A stretch of DNA of 9,424 bases from positions 1 to 9,424 of the forward strand of contig JAISDP010000168.1 of the NCBI GenBank assembly GCA_031264715.1. Reading direction: 5' to 3'. A program made the position numbers and the translations under genes. Position 1 is the stretch's first letter; every line of letters starts with the position of its first letter. The notes beneath the pieces were generated by a model. That model searched no databases, had not been told where the DNA came from, and was given only the letters and a program-made list of their open reading frames with translations. The DNA is from Bacteroidales bacterium (GTDB lineage Bacteria; Bacteroidota; Bacteroidia; Bacteroidales; UBA4181). Shown here piece by piece: positions 1 through 6,069 of the stretch.

Positions 1-369
1 ATCTGTTACAAGTTGCGCAAGAAGGCGAACGAAATTAGCGAGATGAAAGTCATTGGCGATGTGGAAAACAAGGATGTGGTGATTGTGGACGATATGGTAG
101 ATACCGCCGGAACCATCACTCTGGCGGCCGATCTGATGAAAGGGCTTGGAGCAAAAACCATCAGGGTGGCCTGTACGCACCCCGTTCTTTCGGGACCAGC
201 CTATGACCGTATCCGTAAATCGGCTATAGATGAGATGGTGGTGACTGACACCATTCCGCTCATCATACCGCATCCCAAGATCAAAGTGCTTTCAGTTGCC
301 GACACTTTTGCCGATGTGATCCAGAAGGTACATACACACCAATCGATCAGTGATAATTTTATAGCGTAG
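1..369 (+). CDS. prs: Ribose-phosphate pyrophosphokinase (PRPP synthetase), C-terminal part
   Basis: The gene is cut by the window start; 122 residues remain and read in frame from base 1. PRPP synthetase transfers pyrophosphate from ATP to ribose-5-phosphate, giving PRPP for purine, pyrimidine, histidine, tryptophan and NAD synthesis in the cytosol. The fragment starts in the catalytic flexible loop (basic KLRKKANE). It continues into the type I phosphoribosyltransferase PRPP-binding loop VVIVDDMVDTAGT at fragment residues 26-38, where the paired Asp and the DTAGT stretch bind the ribose-5-phosphate. The later segment ACTHPVLSGPAYDRI is also typical of bacterial Prs. Against the usual length of about 310 residues, roughly the last 40% is present. 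The TAG stop at 367-369 is followed within a few bases by a small inverted repeat. The family assignment is secure from the motifs; only the N-terminal part is unseen. Confidence 0.96.
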   Translation: MCYKLRKKANEISEMKVIGDVENKDVVIVDDMVDTAGTITLAADLMKGLGAKTIRVACTHPVLSGPAYDRIRKSAIDEMVVTDTIPLIIPHPKIKVLSVADTFADVIQKVHTHQSISDNFIA

Positions 370-372
370 AGA

Positions 373-399
373 CTTTCTTCCCCATGTGGGAGAAGGAAA
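373..399. repeat. Small palindromic element after prs
   Basis: CTTCCCC at 377-383 pairs with GGG (388-390) and GAAG (392-395) around an ATGT loop, with a single bulged A at 391; TTT at 374-376 can extend the stem. No T-run follows, so it is not a classical terminator. It may be a degenerate copy of the same kind of element as at 511-540. It supplies the ATG at 384 that would otherwise tempt a longer start for the next gene. Confidence 0.45.
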
Positions 400-408
400 C
401 AGGCGCTT

Positions 409-440
409 TTTGGACATTCCTGCAAACTCGCATAGTTTTA
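409..440 (+). promoter_or_regulatory. Bacteroidetes-type promoter ahead of the lipoprotein gene
   Basis: A TTTG box at 409-412 is followed after 20 bases by TAGTTTTA at 433-440. The Bacteroidetes consensus is TTTG, 19-21 bases, TANNTTTG; the -7 box here differs only in its last base. Transcription would begin near 446-450, directly before the ATG at 456. This argues against the ATG at 384 as the start. The motif is short, so chance is possible. Confidence 0.4.
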
Positions 441-455
441 GATGATATAAAAATA

Positions 456-1265
456 ATGGAGAAAGGAGAACCAAAATCCGGATGTTTGATTTCCGGCGTG
501 CAGCAGCGCATCTCCCCGTTTGGGAGAGGGCTGAGGTGGAGTTTTTTTCTTTTTCTTTTGATATTGCCGGCGTCCTGTAAGGATGATGTATTGATTCCCA
601 GAAAGGATTTTATATCCATACTCACCGATATCCATCTCTCGAAGTCATACTTCGCCTCCGAGGGCATCTACAACGCCCGTTGGCAGGACACCATTCCATA
701 CAATCACCACATAGTGGAACGCCACGGTTACCAATGGGCGCAGTTCGACAGTACCGTTTCGTGGTATTGCTCGCGACCCAAGAAATACCAGGAGGTATAT
801 GAAACCGTGATGACAAGCCTGAACGAGCTTGACAAAAAGGTTTCGGAAGAGCTCGACCCGTCTTCGGAATTGTGGGCCGGTCGAAAAGCGTTTTATCTGC
901 CTGCCGACGGTCGACAGGATTCGGTTCCGGCCAATATACTGTTGAAAGGCGTGGGCTCATACGTGGTGAAAGCCAAAATACGGGTTTATCCCCAGGACGA
1001 GTCGCCGGATCCGCGCATTGCACTCTTCCTGTGGCGCACCGATACCACAGCGCACGGTATTCGCGATACGCTGTGGATAGAGCCTTTGAGGAAAGACGGG
1101 CTGATGTACGAATACCGCATGGAAAAAACCTTGCTGCCCGGCAACAGCTTTACACACATCAAGGGCAACTGGCTGCAAAGCAACCGCAACGACCTGGATA
1201 CGGCATGGAGGAAACGCGCTGAAATCAAGGACATCTCGGTATACCATATCCCGAAAAAGTTTTGA
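456..1265 (+). CDS. DUF4296 domain-containing lipoprotein (function unknown)
   Basis: A predicted 269-residue exported lipoprotein from this start. A hydrophobic run (WSFFLFLLILPAS, about residues 28-40) leads to Cys41 in LPASC, a usable though not ideal lipobox with Pro at -3. It is followed by KDD, like the lipoprotein surface-export signals of Bacteroidetes. Residues about 45-130 (IPRKDFISILTDIHLSKSYFA and onward, with YNHHI, GYQWAQFDSTVSWY and KKYQEVYE) match the pattern I know as DUF4296. The remaining roughly 125 residues alternate hydrophobic and polar residues like a beta-rich domain I do not recognise. The reading frame stays open back to an ATG at 384, but that ATG lies inside a palindrome and upstream of the likely promoter. 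GTG at 498 would give a more normal signal peptide and is a real alternative. Residues 19-27 (ISPFGRGLR) are encoded by a repeat-like sequence. It lies downstream of prs and upstream of the amidohydrolase on the same strand. No reaction can be assigned. Confidence 0.8.
   Translation: MEKGEPKSGCLISGVQQRISPFGRGLRWSFFLFLLILPASCKDDVLIPRKDFISILTDIHLSKSYFASEGIYNARWQDTIPYNHHIVERHGYQWAQFDSTVSWYCSRPKKYQEVYETVMTSLNELDKKVSEELDPSSELWAGRKAFYLPADGRQDSVPANILLKGVGSYVVKAKIRVYPQDESPDPRIALFLWRTDTTAHGIRDTLWIEPLRKDGLMYEYRMEKTLLPGNSFTHIKGNWLQSNRNDLDTAWRKRAEIKDISVYHIPKKF
511..540. repeat. Dispersed-type palindromic repeat overlapping the lipoprotein start
   Basis: TCTCCC at 511-516 pairs exactly with GGGAGA at 522-527 around a CGTTT loop, followed by GGGCTGAGGTGGAG. 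From memory this resembles a widespread class of intergenic repeats with CTCCCC-TTT-GGGAGAGGG and a trailing GTGAGG/GTGGAG; I cannot check copy number here. It lies inside the open frame, where it encodes the basic N-region of the signal peptide. Confidence 0.45.
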
Positions 1266-1274
1266 ATCCGGATT

Positions 1275-1303
1275 CTTACCTCTTACCGCTCTTACCGCTT
1301 ACC
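1275..1303. repeat. Degenerate CTTACC short tandem repeat
   Basis: Four CTTACC hexamers start at 1275, 1282, 1291 and 1298 (spacings 7, 9 and 7 bases) and fill most of the 42-base gap between the lipoprotein stop and the amidohydrolase start. No promoter or terminator is evident in the gap, so the two genes may be cotranscribed. Confidence 0.6.
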
Positions 1304-1307
1304 TGAC

Positions 1308-2525
1308 ATGCGTTACCTGTCAGCACATTATGTATTTCCGGTTTCTTCGCCGCCACTCAGGAACGGTATTATCTGTGTGGACGACCATGGCTGCATCGAC
1401 CGGATAATTGACACAGGCGGCAAATTAGAAGAATGTGAAAAGCTTGAATTTTACAATGGAGTACTGGTTCCCGGTTTTGTAAATGCACATTGTCATTTGG
1501 AATTATCCCATTTACATGGCGTAGTGGAGCCGAATGGCGGATTACCCGGATTTATTTCATCTATCGGGAAACTGCGGGGAGCGAGTGATGAAACGATCCT
1601 TGCAGCGGCAAAAGCGGCAGACGACGAGATGAGAAGAAACGGAACCGTGGCAGCAGGCGATATTTCCAATAATGCCGGTACGCTTACCGTCAAGCGCAAT
1701 AGCCATATATGGTATCATACGTTTGTTGAGATATTTGGTCTGGGAAACAGCCGGGCACAAGAAATATTTGTCAGTGCGCAACAGGTGGAACGGGAATATC
1801 GTGACGCCGGAATGTCTGTTTCAATCGTTCCTCACGCCATTTATTCGGTATCGCAGGCATTGTGGCAAAACTTATACCGGTCGTACAAATCATCGCCGTC
1901 GCGCGTTATTTCCATGCATCACCAGGAAAGCTGCGAAGAAATGTGGCCATACCCGGATGGCAAAGGCGAGTTGGCCGGCATGTTCCGCAAAAACGGGCTG
2001 TTAGCCCGGAACCCGAACGGCGAAACCCTCAACGAAGTGAAACCCGAAATCGGAGATATACCGCAAATGATGAATTGTTTCCGGGAAGCGGCCAACTGTT
2101 TGCTGGTGCACAATACCTTTTCGTCAAAAGACGATTTATTAAAATATACATCCGATCCGGGAAGGTTCTATTTTGTACTTTGTCCCGGTTCCAACCTGTT
2201 CATACAAAACCGCCTGCCCAGCCTGCAACTCTTTTCTTCGCCGGAGTTATGCCGGAATATATGTCTTGGCACTGACAGTTTGGCATCTAATACAAAACTG
2301 TCGATTCTTGAAGAAATAAAAATCATCCATCAACATGCGCCGGATATACCGCTCGGCATGCTCCTGCAATGGGCTACCCTTCATGGAGCATCAGCCCTGG
2401 GGTGCGATGATCTTTATGGAAGTTTTGAGAAAGGTAAAGCGCCCGGAGTTAATCTAATTACCGACATTGATTTCGACCGGATGCAGTTTACTGCTAAAAG
2501 TGCTGTAAAAGCGCTTGTTCCTTAA
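1308..2525 (+). CDS. Amidohydrolase, ATZ/TRZ (chlorohydrolase/deaminase) type
   Basis: A 405-residue cytosolic metal-dependent hydrolase of the amidohydrolase superfamily. The N-terminal small beta domain (about 1-55) leads into VPGFVNAHCHLELS, whose His61 and His63 are the HxH metal ligands. Other ligands and catalytic residues are in place: His176 in VPHAIYS, His204/205 with Glu207 in SMHHQESCEE, His268 in LLVHNTF and Asp323 in LGTDSLASN. The C-terminal part (GALGCDD...GSFEKGKAPGVNLI) closes the composite beta domain as usual. Members of this group deaminate or dechlorinate small nitrogenous molecules such as S-adenosylhomocysteine, 5'-methylthioadenosine, guanine, cytosine or 6-amino-6-deoxyfutalosine. 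The NAHCHLELS form recalls aminodeoxyfutalosine deaminases, but there is no menaquinone gene beside it, so the substrate is open. The ATG follows the CTTACC repeat with no ribosome binding site, and the protein starts at the first beta strand. The neighbour order prs, lipoprotein, amidohydrolase hints at a nucleotide-related role by inference only. Confidence 0.9.
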   Translation: MRYLSAHYVFPVSSPPLRNGIICVDDHGCIDRIIDTGGKLEECEKLEFYNGVLVPGFVNAHCHLELSHLHGVVEPNGGLPGFISSIGKLRGASDETILAAAKAADDEMRRNGTVAAGDISNNAGTLTVKRNSHIWYHTFVEIFGLGNSRAQEIFVSAQQVEREYRDAGMSVSIVPHAIYSVSQALWQNLYRSYKSSPSRVISMHHQESCEEMWPYPDGKGELAGMFRKNGLLARNPNGETLNEVKPEIGDIPQMMNCFREAANCLLVHNTFSSKDDLLKYTSDPGRFYFVLCPGSNLFIQNRLPSLQLFSSPELCRNICLGTDSLASNTKLSILEEIKIIHQHAPDIPLGMLLQWATLHGASALGCDDLYGSFEKGKAPGVNLITDIDFDRMQFTAKSAVKALVP

Positions 2526-2580
2526 AATTTTGCATCATGATATTTTTTTAGAATTAGCCTCTTCGTATCGCTAAAAAAGT

Positions 2581-2597
2581 TTGGCACGATATTTGCA
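2581..2597 (+). promoter_or_regulatory. Putative sigma-54 (-24/-12) promoter
   Basis: TTGGCACGATATTTGCA agrees with the RpoN consensus YTGGCACG-N4-TTGCW at every defined position. The invariant GG (2583-2584) and GC (2595-2596) are exactly 10 bases apart. Transcription should start about 12 bases past the GC, near 2608. It lies 56 bases beyond the amidohydrolase stop and 195 bases ahead of the ABC ATPase start. Such promoters need an NtrC-type activator; none is encoded here, and I see no convincing paired activator sites just upstream. The match is strong for a non-coding gap, but expression is untested. Confidence 0.7.
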
Positions 2598-2631
2598 ATA
2601 GTTTTATCAGTTTTTTTTCATAATTTTGTAG

Positions 2632-2647
2632 TAGTTAGTAGTAACTA
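2632..2647 (+). other. First hairpin of the putative sigma-54 transcript
   Basis: TAGTTA (2632-2637) and TAACTA (2642-2647) are perfect inverted repeats around a GTAG loop. The stem is six base pairs, AT-rich and weak alone. It sits between the sigma-54 start point and the terminator, so it could be part of a small structured RNA or a binding site for a dimeric protein. Confidence 0.4.
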
Positions 2648-2649
2648 GG

Positions 2650-2682
2650 AAGGGTCGTTCGGGAGAACCGCTCTTTTTTTTT
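2650..2682 (+). terminator. Intrinsic terminator between amidohydrolase and exporter operon
   Basis: The core stem is GTTC (2657-2660) with GAAC (2665-2668), capped by a GGGA loop of the GNRA type. After one C-C mismatch, AAGGGT (2650-2655) pairs with GCTCTT (2670-2675) through two G-T wobbles. An uninterrupted T-run reaches 2682. Direction is plus only. It can end transcription of the amidohydrolase unit. It also lies 40-75 bases after the predicted sigma-54 start, so it would cap that transcript too. Confidence 0.75.
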
Positions 2683-2692
2683 ATACCCCTGT

Positions 2693-2748
2693 TATCTTTG
2701 AATAACTTTAAACCGGACAGTTAAAAAACGAAATAATCATTACATTTG
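2693..2748 (+). promoter_or_regulatory. Two vegetative -7 boxes ahead of the ABC exporter operon
   Basis: TATCTTTG at 2693-2700 and TACATTTG at 2741-2748 both match TANNTTTG exactly and lie after the terminator. Neither has a clean TTTG box 19-21 bases upstream; the first has only the T-run of the terminator there. Use of the second would leave a leader of about 35 bases before the ATPase ATG at 2792. At least one probably gives basal expression of the operon. Confidence 0.45.
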
Positions 2749-2791
2749 CGCAGCCAAAACCAGACAGGACAACAGTTGTTAAACATCCGGA

Positions 2792-3466
2792 ATGATTCGA
2801 TTGACTGATATTAATAAGTCGTACACTATGGGGCGCAACAAGCTCCATGTGTTGAAAGGCATCAACCTGCACATAGGCGAGGGTGAAATGGTATCCATTA
2901 TGGGTGCATCCGGCTCGGGAAAATCAACCATGCTCAATATCCTGGGTATATTGGATGATTATGATACCGGCAGTTACAAACTCAACAGCAAATTGATGTG
3001 CGGGCTGAACGAAGCCCGGGCAGCCTATTACCGCAACCAGTTCCTGGGGTTTGTTTTCCAGTCGTTCAACCTTATCAGTTTCAAGAATGCAATGGAAAAC
3101 GTAGCGCTTCCGCTTTATTACCAGGGTGTACGACGCCGGCAGCGCAATAAGATAGCGATGGAGTATCTCGATAAGGTTGGGTTGGCAGAATGGGCGAATC
3201 ATGCGCCGGGCGAAATGAGCGGCGGCCAAAAACAACGGGTAGCCATTGCCCGCGCCCTGATTTCAAAGCCGAAAGTGATCCTGGCCGATGAGCCGACCGG
3301 TGCGCTGGACTCAAAAACATCCGTCGAAATCATGCAGATGTTGTGCGATGTAAACAAACAGGGTATCACCATTGTAATTGTGACGCATGAACAGGATATT
3401 GCCAAAATGACCCAGCGGATCATCAGGCTCAAGGATGGCGTTATTGAAGAGGACTGTTTTAATTGA
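2792..3466 (+). CDS. ABC transporter ATP-binding protein, MacB/LolD family
   Basis: A 224-residue cytoplasmic nucleotide-binding subunit that powers the exporter. All catalytic elements are visible: Walker A GASGSGKST at 38-46, Q-loop Gln90 in FVFQSFNL, signature MSGGQKQR at 142-149, Walker B VILADEP at 162-168 with catalytic Glu167, D-loop ALDSKT at 171-176 and H-loop His199. The signature begins MSGG rather than LSGG, a common variant. The length and the FVFQSFNLI region fit the MacB/LolD/FtsE subfamily that pairs with FtsX-like permeases, not importers. It heads an operon: the first permease starts 45 bases downstream. The intervening stretch can form only a weak hairpin (GATT 3482-3485 with AATC 3489-3492). 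It probably serves both permeases, which lack their own nucleotide-binding domains. The transported substrate cannot be read from the sequence. Confidence 0.94.
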   Translation: MIRLTDINKSYTMGRNKLHVLKGINLHIGEGEMVSIMGASGSGKSTMLNILGILDDYDTGSYKLNSKLMCGLNEARAAYYRNQFLGFVFQSFNLISFKNAMENVALPLYYQGVRRRQRNKIAMEYLDKVGLAEWANHAPGEMSGGQKQRVAIARALISKPKVILADEPTGALDSKTSVEIMQMLCDVNKQGITIVIVTHEQDIAKMTQRIIRLKDGVIEEDCFN

Positions 3467-3511
3467 TCATTTCCGGTTTTCGATTGGCAATCAAAAATAA
3501 GAAATAAATTC

Positions 3512-4750
3512 ATGTTCGATCTCGACAAATGGCAGGAAATATTCAGCACCATCCGTAAGAACAAGCTCCGCACGTTTCTTACCGGGTTTAGTGTGGCGTG
3601 GGGTATTTTCATGCTGGTAGTGTTGCTGGGATCGGGTGTCGGTTTGGAAAACGGTATCCGAAAGGAGTTCGAAGGCGATGCGATCAATATGGTGCGTATT
3701 TCGGGCGGGCGTACATCCGTTGCCTGCGACGGTATGCAGGCAGGGCGCGATATCCGGCTAACCAACGACGATTACGACCGGGTACAATACCTGGTGCCGC
3801 AGGCGGATAACATGTCGGCACGGCGCTGGGTGTCTTTTGACAACAGTACGATCTCGTACAGGAAGGAATACGGCAAGTTCGATATTATGGGAGCACACCC
3901 GGACATGAAGGTAATCGAACAGGCCAAAATAGAGAAAGGACGCTTCATCAATGATATTGATGTAAAGGATGTACGAAAAGTAACAGTCATCAGTAAAATC
4001 ATTGCCGGCGAACTGTTCCGGCACGGAGAGCAACCCGTCGGCGAATACGTGAAGATCGGCAGTATACCGTTCCGGGTAGTAGGCGTTTACGAAGATGCCA
4101 GCCAGTATGACAACCGGATCGCCTATATTCCCATAACCACAGCGCAAAAAGTGTTTGCAGGAAGCAACCGTATCAACAACATCATGTATACTACCGGTAA
4201 CATGACCGCACCCGAAAACGAGGCTTCGATAAAAATGCTCCGTGAAGATTTTGCCAAGCGTTTCCGGTTCGATCCTAAAGATGAACGCGCCTTGTGGATA
4301 CGTGATAACCTCAAGGATTATCAACGTTTCCAAAGTATGTTCTTTGCTATTGGAGTGTTTGTATGGGTTATCGGGTTAGGTACAATTGCAGCCGGCATTG
4401 TAGGCGTGAGTAACATTATGGTGATTGTGGTGAAGGAACGTACCAAGGAAATTGGCATCCGCAAGGCGCTCGGAGCAACTTCCGGCTCCATCGTTGGACT
4501 GATATTGCTCGAATCTGTTTTTATCACCACTTTTGCAGGATATTTCGGTTTGGCGGCAAGTGTGGGATTACTGGAATTGTTGTCGCCCCTGTTTGAAAAC
4601 AGCGATTCGTTTTTTCTCAACCCGCATGCCGACTTTGGCATCGCCATGGGCGCCACGCTGGTGCTGATTATTTCGGGGACGCTTGCCGGGTTTGTTCCTG
4701 CACGGCGGGCTTCAAGAATCAAACCGATAGAAGCGTTAAGGGATGAATAA
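3512..4750 (+). CDS. MacB/FtsX-type ABC transporter permease (first of a tandem pair)
   Basis: A 412-residue inner-membrane permease. It has the MacB topology: a short cytoplasmic N-terminus (MFDLDKWQEIFSTIRKNKLR), TM1 at about 22-42, a large periplasmic MacB-type domain to about 270, then three membrane segments at about 277-305, 325-357 and 375-397. The loop VKERTKEIGIRKALGA (307-322) after TM2 is the FtsX-family coupling motif that contacts the ATPase, and the tail PARRASRIKPIEALRDE is the family's typical end. In this class the periplasmic domains transmit ATP-driven motion to an adaptor and outer-membrane channel (mechanotransmission) instead of forming a membrane pore. The paralogous permease starts 12 bases after the stop, so the genes are surely cotranscribed. 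The two most likely form a heterodimer. The substrate may be a drug, peptide or lipoprotein; the sequence does not decide. Confidence 0.93.
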   Translation: MFDLDKWQEIFSTIRKNKLRTFLTGFSVAWGIFMLVVLLGSGVGLENGIRKEFEGDAINMVRISGGRTSVACDGMQAGRDIRLTNDDYDRVQYLVPQADNMSARRWVSFDNSTISYRKEYGKFDIMGAHPDMKVIEQAKIEKGRFINDIDVKDVRKVTVISKIIAGELFRHGEQPVGEYVKIGSIPFRVVGVYEDASQYDNRIAYIPITTAQKVFAGSNRINNIMYTTGNMTAPENEASIKMLREDFAKRFRFDPKDERALWIRDNLKDYQRFQSMFFAIGVFVWVIGLGTIAAGIVGVSNIMVIVVKERTKEIGIRKALGATSGSIVGLILLESVFITTFAGYFGLAASVGLLELLSPLFENSDSFFLNPHADFGIAMGATLVLIISGTLAGFVPARRASRIKPIEALRDE

Positions 4751-4762
4751 AGCTCTCTTTTT

Positions 4763-6007
4763 ATGTTCGATTTAGACCGTTGGCAGGAAATATACAGCAC
4801 GTTGCGCAAGAATAAGTTGCGCACCATCATGACCGCTTTTGGCGTGTTCTGGGGCATTTTCATGCTGGTGGTGATGCTTGGCGCCGGGCGCGGGATTGAG
4901 AATGGCGTCACATCGGGCATGGGCGATTTTGCAACCAACAGCGCTTTCATGTGGACGCAAACCACCACCATTCCCTGGAAGGGCTTTCCAAAGGGACGCC
5001 GGTTCACCTTCACCAACGAAGATATCAAGGCATTGCGTGATAATGTTCCCGAAATCGACATGCTGGCGCCGCGTATCCAACGGGGTGAAGTGCAGGTTAT
5101 GTACGGACTGAGTACCGGTACATACCAGGTACAGGGCGATTATCCCGATTTCAATGCAATTGATCCTGTAGAGATTCTCAAAGGCCGTTTTATCAACGAA
5201 ATAGACATCAATTCATCACGTAAGGTAGCTGTAGTGGGCAAACGAGTGATTGCCGACCTTTTTGAACCTGACGAAGAACCCGTTGGAAAATATATCCGCA
5301 TACAGGGCGTATATTTTCAGGTAATCGGTGTGTTTGCCTCGAAACATACCGGCGGCTGGGGCGAAAACCAGGAGCAATGCATCACGCTTCCGTTCACGTC
5401 GTTGCAAAAAGTTTTTAACATCGGCAACCGTGTCTATTTCTTTGCCATGACATCCAAGCCTCGCGTATCGGTGAGTCAAACGATAGAGAAAGCCAAGGTA
5501 TTGATGCTGGCGCGCCATTCCTGTTCGCCCGACGATAAGGAAGCCATTGGCAGCGATGATGTGGAAGAGCAGTTCAAGAAAATCGGCAGGCTGTTCAGTG
5601 GCATTGCAGCATTGGTATGGCTGGTGGGCGCTGGTACTCTGCTGGCCGGTATCATCGGCATCAGCAACATCATGCTGGTGGTTGTGAAGGAACGTACCAG
5701 GGAGATAGGTATACAACGCGCTATTGGAGCACGACCGCGTACCATCATCAGCGCCATTATGCTCGAAGCTGTCGTGCTGACGGCTATTGCCGGATATTTC
5801 GGACTGGTGTGCGGTGTTGGCATTGTGGAACTGGTGGATCATTTGTTTCCGCCATCACCCGACAATATGTTCGCACACCCTGAGGTACATTTCGGCACGG
5901 CAATGTATGCACTTGGAATATTAGTAATTTCAGGTGCAATAGCTGGTTCGATACCGGCTTACCGTGCCATCAAAGTGAAACCGATTGAAGCGTTGAGATA
6001 TGAATAA
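4763..6007 (+). CDS. MacB/FtsX-type ABC transporter permease (second of a tandem pair)
   Basis: A 414-residue paralogue of the gene just before it. By eye the first 48 residues share about 36 identities with it (MFDLDRWQEIYSTLRKNKLR, then GIFMLVVMLGAGRGIENG). TM1 lies at about 22-42, the periplasmic domain at about 45-275, and the later membrane segments at about 278-306, 327-358 and 378-399. The coupling loop VKERTREIGIQRAIGA (308-323) and the tail IKVKPIEALRYE keep the family pattern. The periplasmic part diverges much more than the ends: it has GWGENQEQC (198-206), and the two copies align only loosely around GRFIN and the PVG(K/E)Y motif. This is what one expects if each half of a heterodimer makes different contacts. 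Tandem duplication followed by divergence is the simplest origin. The adaptor gene follows after 62 bases, which hold a 13-base direct repeat. Confidence 0.93.
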   Translation: MFDLDRWQEIYSTLRKNKLRTIMTAFGVFWGIFMLVVMLGAGRGIENGVTSGMGDFATNSAFMWTQTTTIPWKGFPKGRRFTFTNEDIKALRDNVPEIDMLAPRIQRGEVQVMYGLSTGTYQVQGDYPDFNAIDPVEILKGRFINEIDINSSRKVAVVGKRVIADLFEPDEEPVGKYIRIQGVYFQVIGVFASKHTGGWGENQEQCITLPFTSLQKVFNIGNRVYFFAMTSKPRVSVSQTIEKAKVLMLARHSCSPDDKEAIGSDDVEEQFKKIGRLFSGIAALVWLVGAGTLLAGIIGISNIMLVVVKERTREIGIQRAIGARPRTIISAIMLEAVVLTAIAGYFGLVCGVGIVELVDHLFPPSPDNMFAHPEVHFGTAMYALGILVISGAIAGSIPAYRAIKVKPIEALRYE

Positions 6008-6032
6008 GCCGGCTACATGGCTTTGCCCAAAC

Positions 6033-6059
6033 CGAAACCCTAAACTCGAAACCCTAAAC
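6033..6059. repeat. 13-base direct repeat before the adaptor gene
   Basis: CGAAACCCTAAAC occurs at 6033-6045 and again at 6047-6059, perfectly, with one base between. It fills the centre of the 62-base gap between second permease and adaptor and ends 10 bases before the adaptor ATG. No promoter or terminator is evident in the gap. Confidence 0.7.
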
Positions 6060-6069
6060 CTTGTAGTGA

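Noticed and set aside
482..580. Overlapping 32-residue frame (MFDFRRAAAH...) with an AGGAG about 13 bases upstream
   Set aside because: It crosses the palindromic repeat and ends inside the lipoprotein signal peptide; the AGGAG spacing is long and Bacteroidetes rarely rely on such sites.
2534..2541. ATCATGAT palindrome upstream of the sigma-54 site as an activator-binding site
   Set aside because: Only eight bases, single copy and close to the promoter; sigma-54 activators usually bind longer paired sites farther upstream.
3477..3497. Regulatory hairpin between ATPase and first permease
   Set aside because: Eight AT-rich pairs with a mismatch; too weak to claim as a processing or termination signal.
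3199..3765. Minus-strand frame of 188 codons over the ATPase end and permease start
   Set aside because: Antisense shadow of conserved ABC transporter genes; no family motifs.
4321..5061. Minus-strand frame of 246 codons across the permease junction
   Set aside because: It is antisense to two well-supported permeases, has low-complexity Ser/Thr/Pro-rich composition and no recognisable domain.
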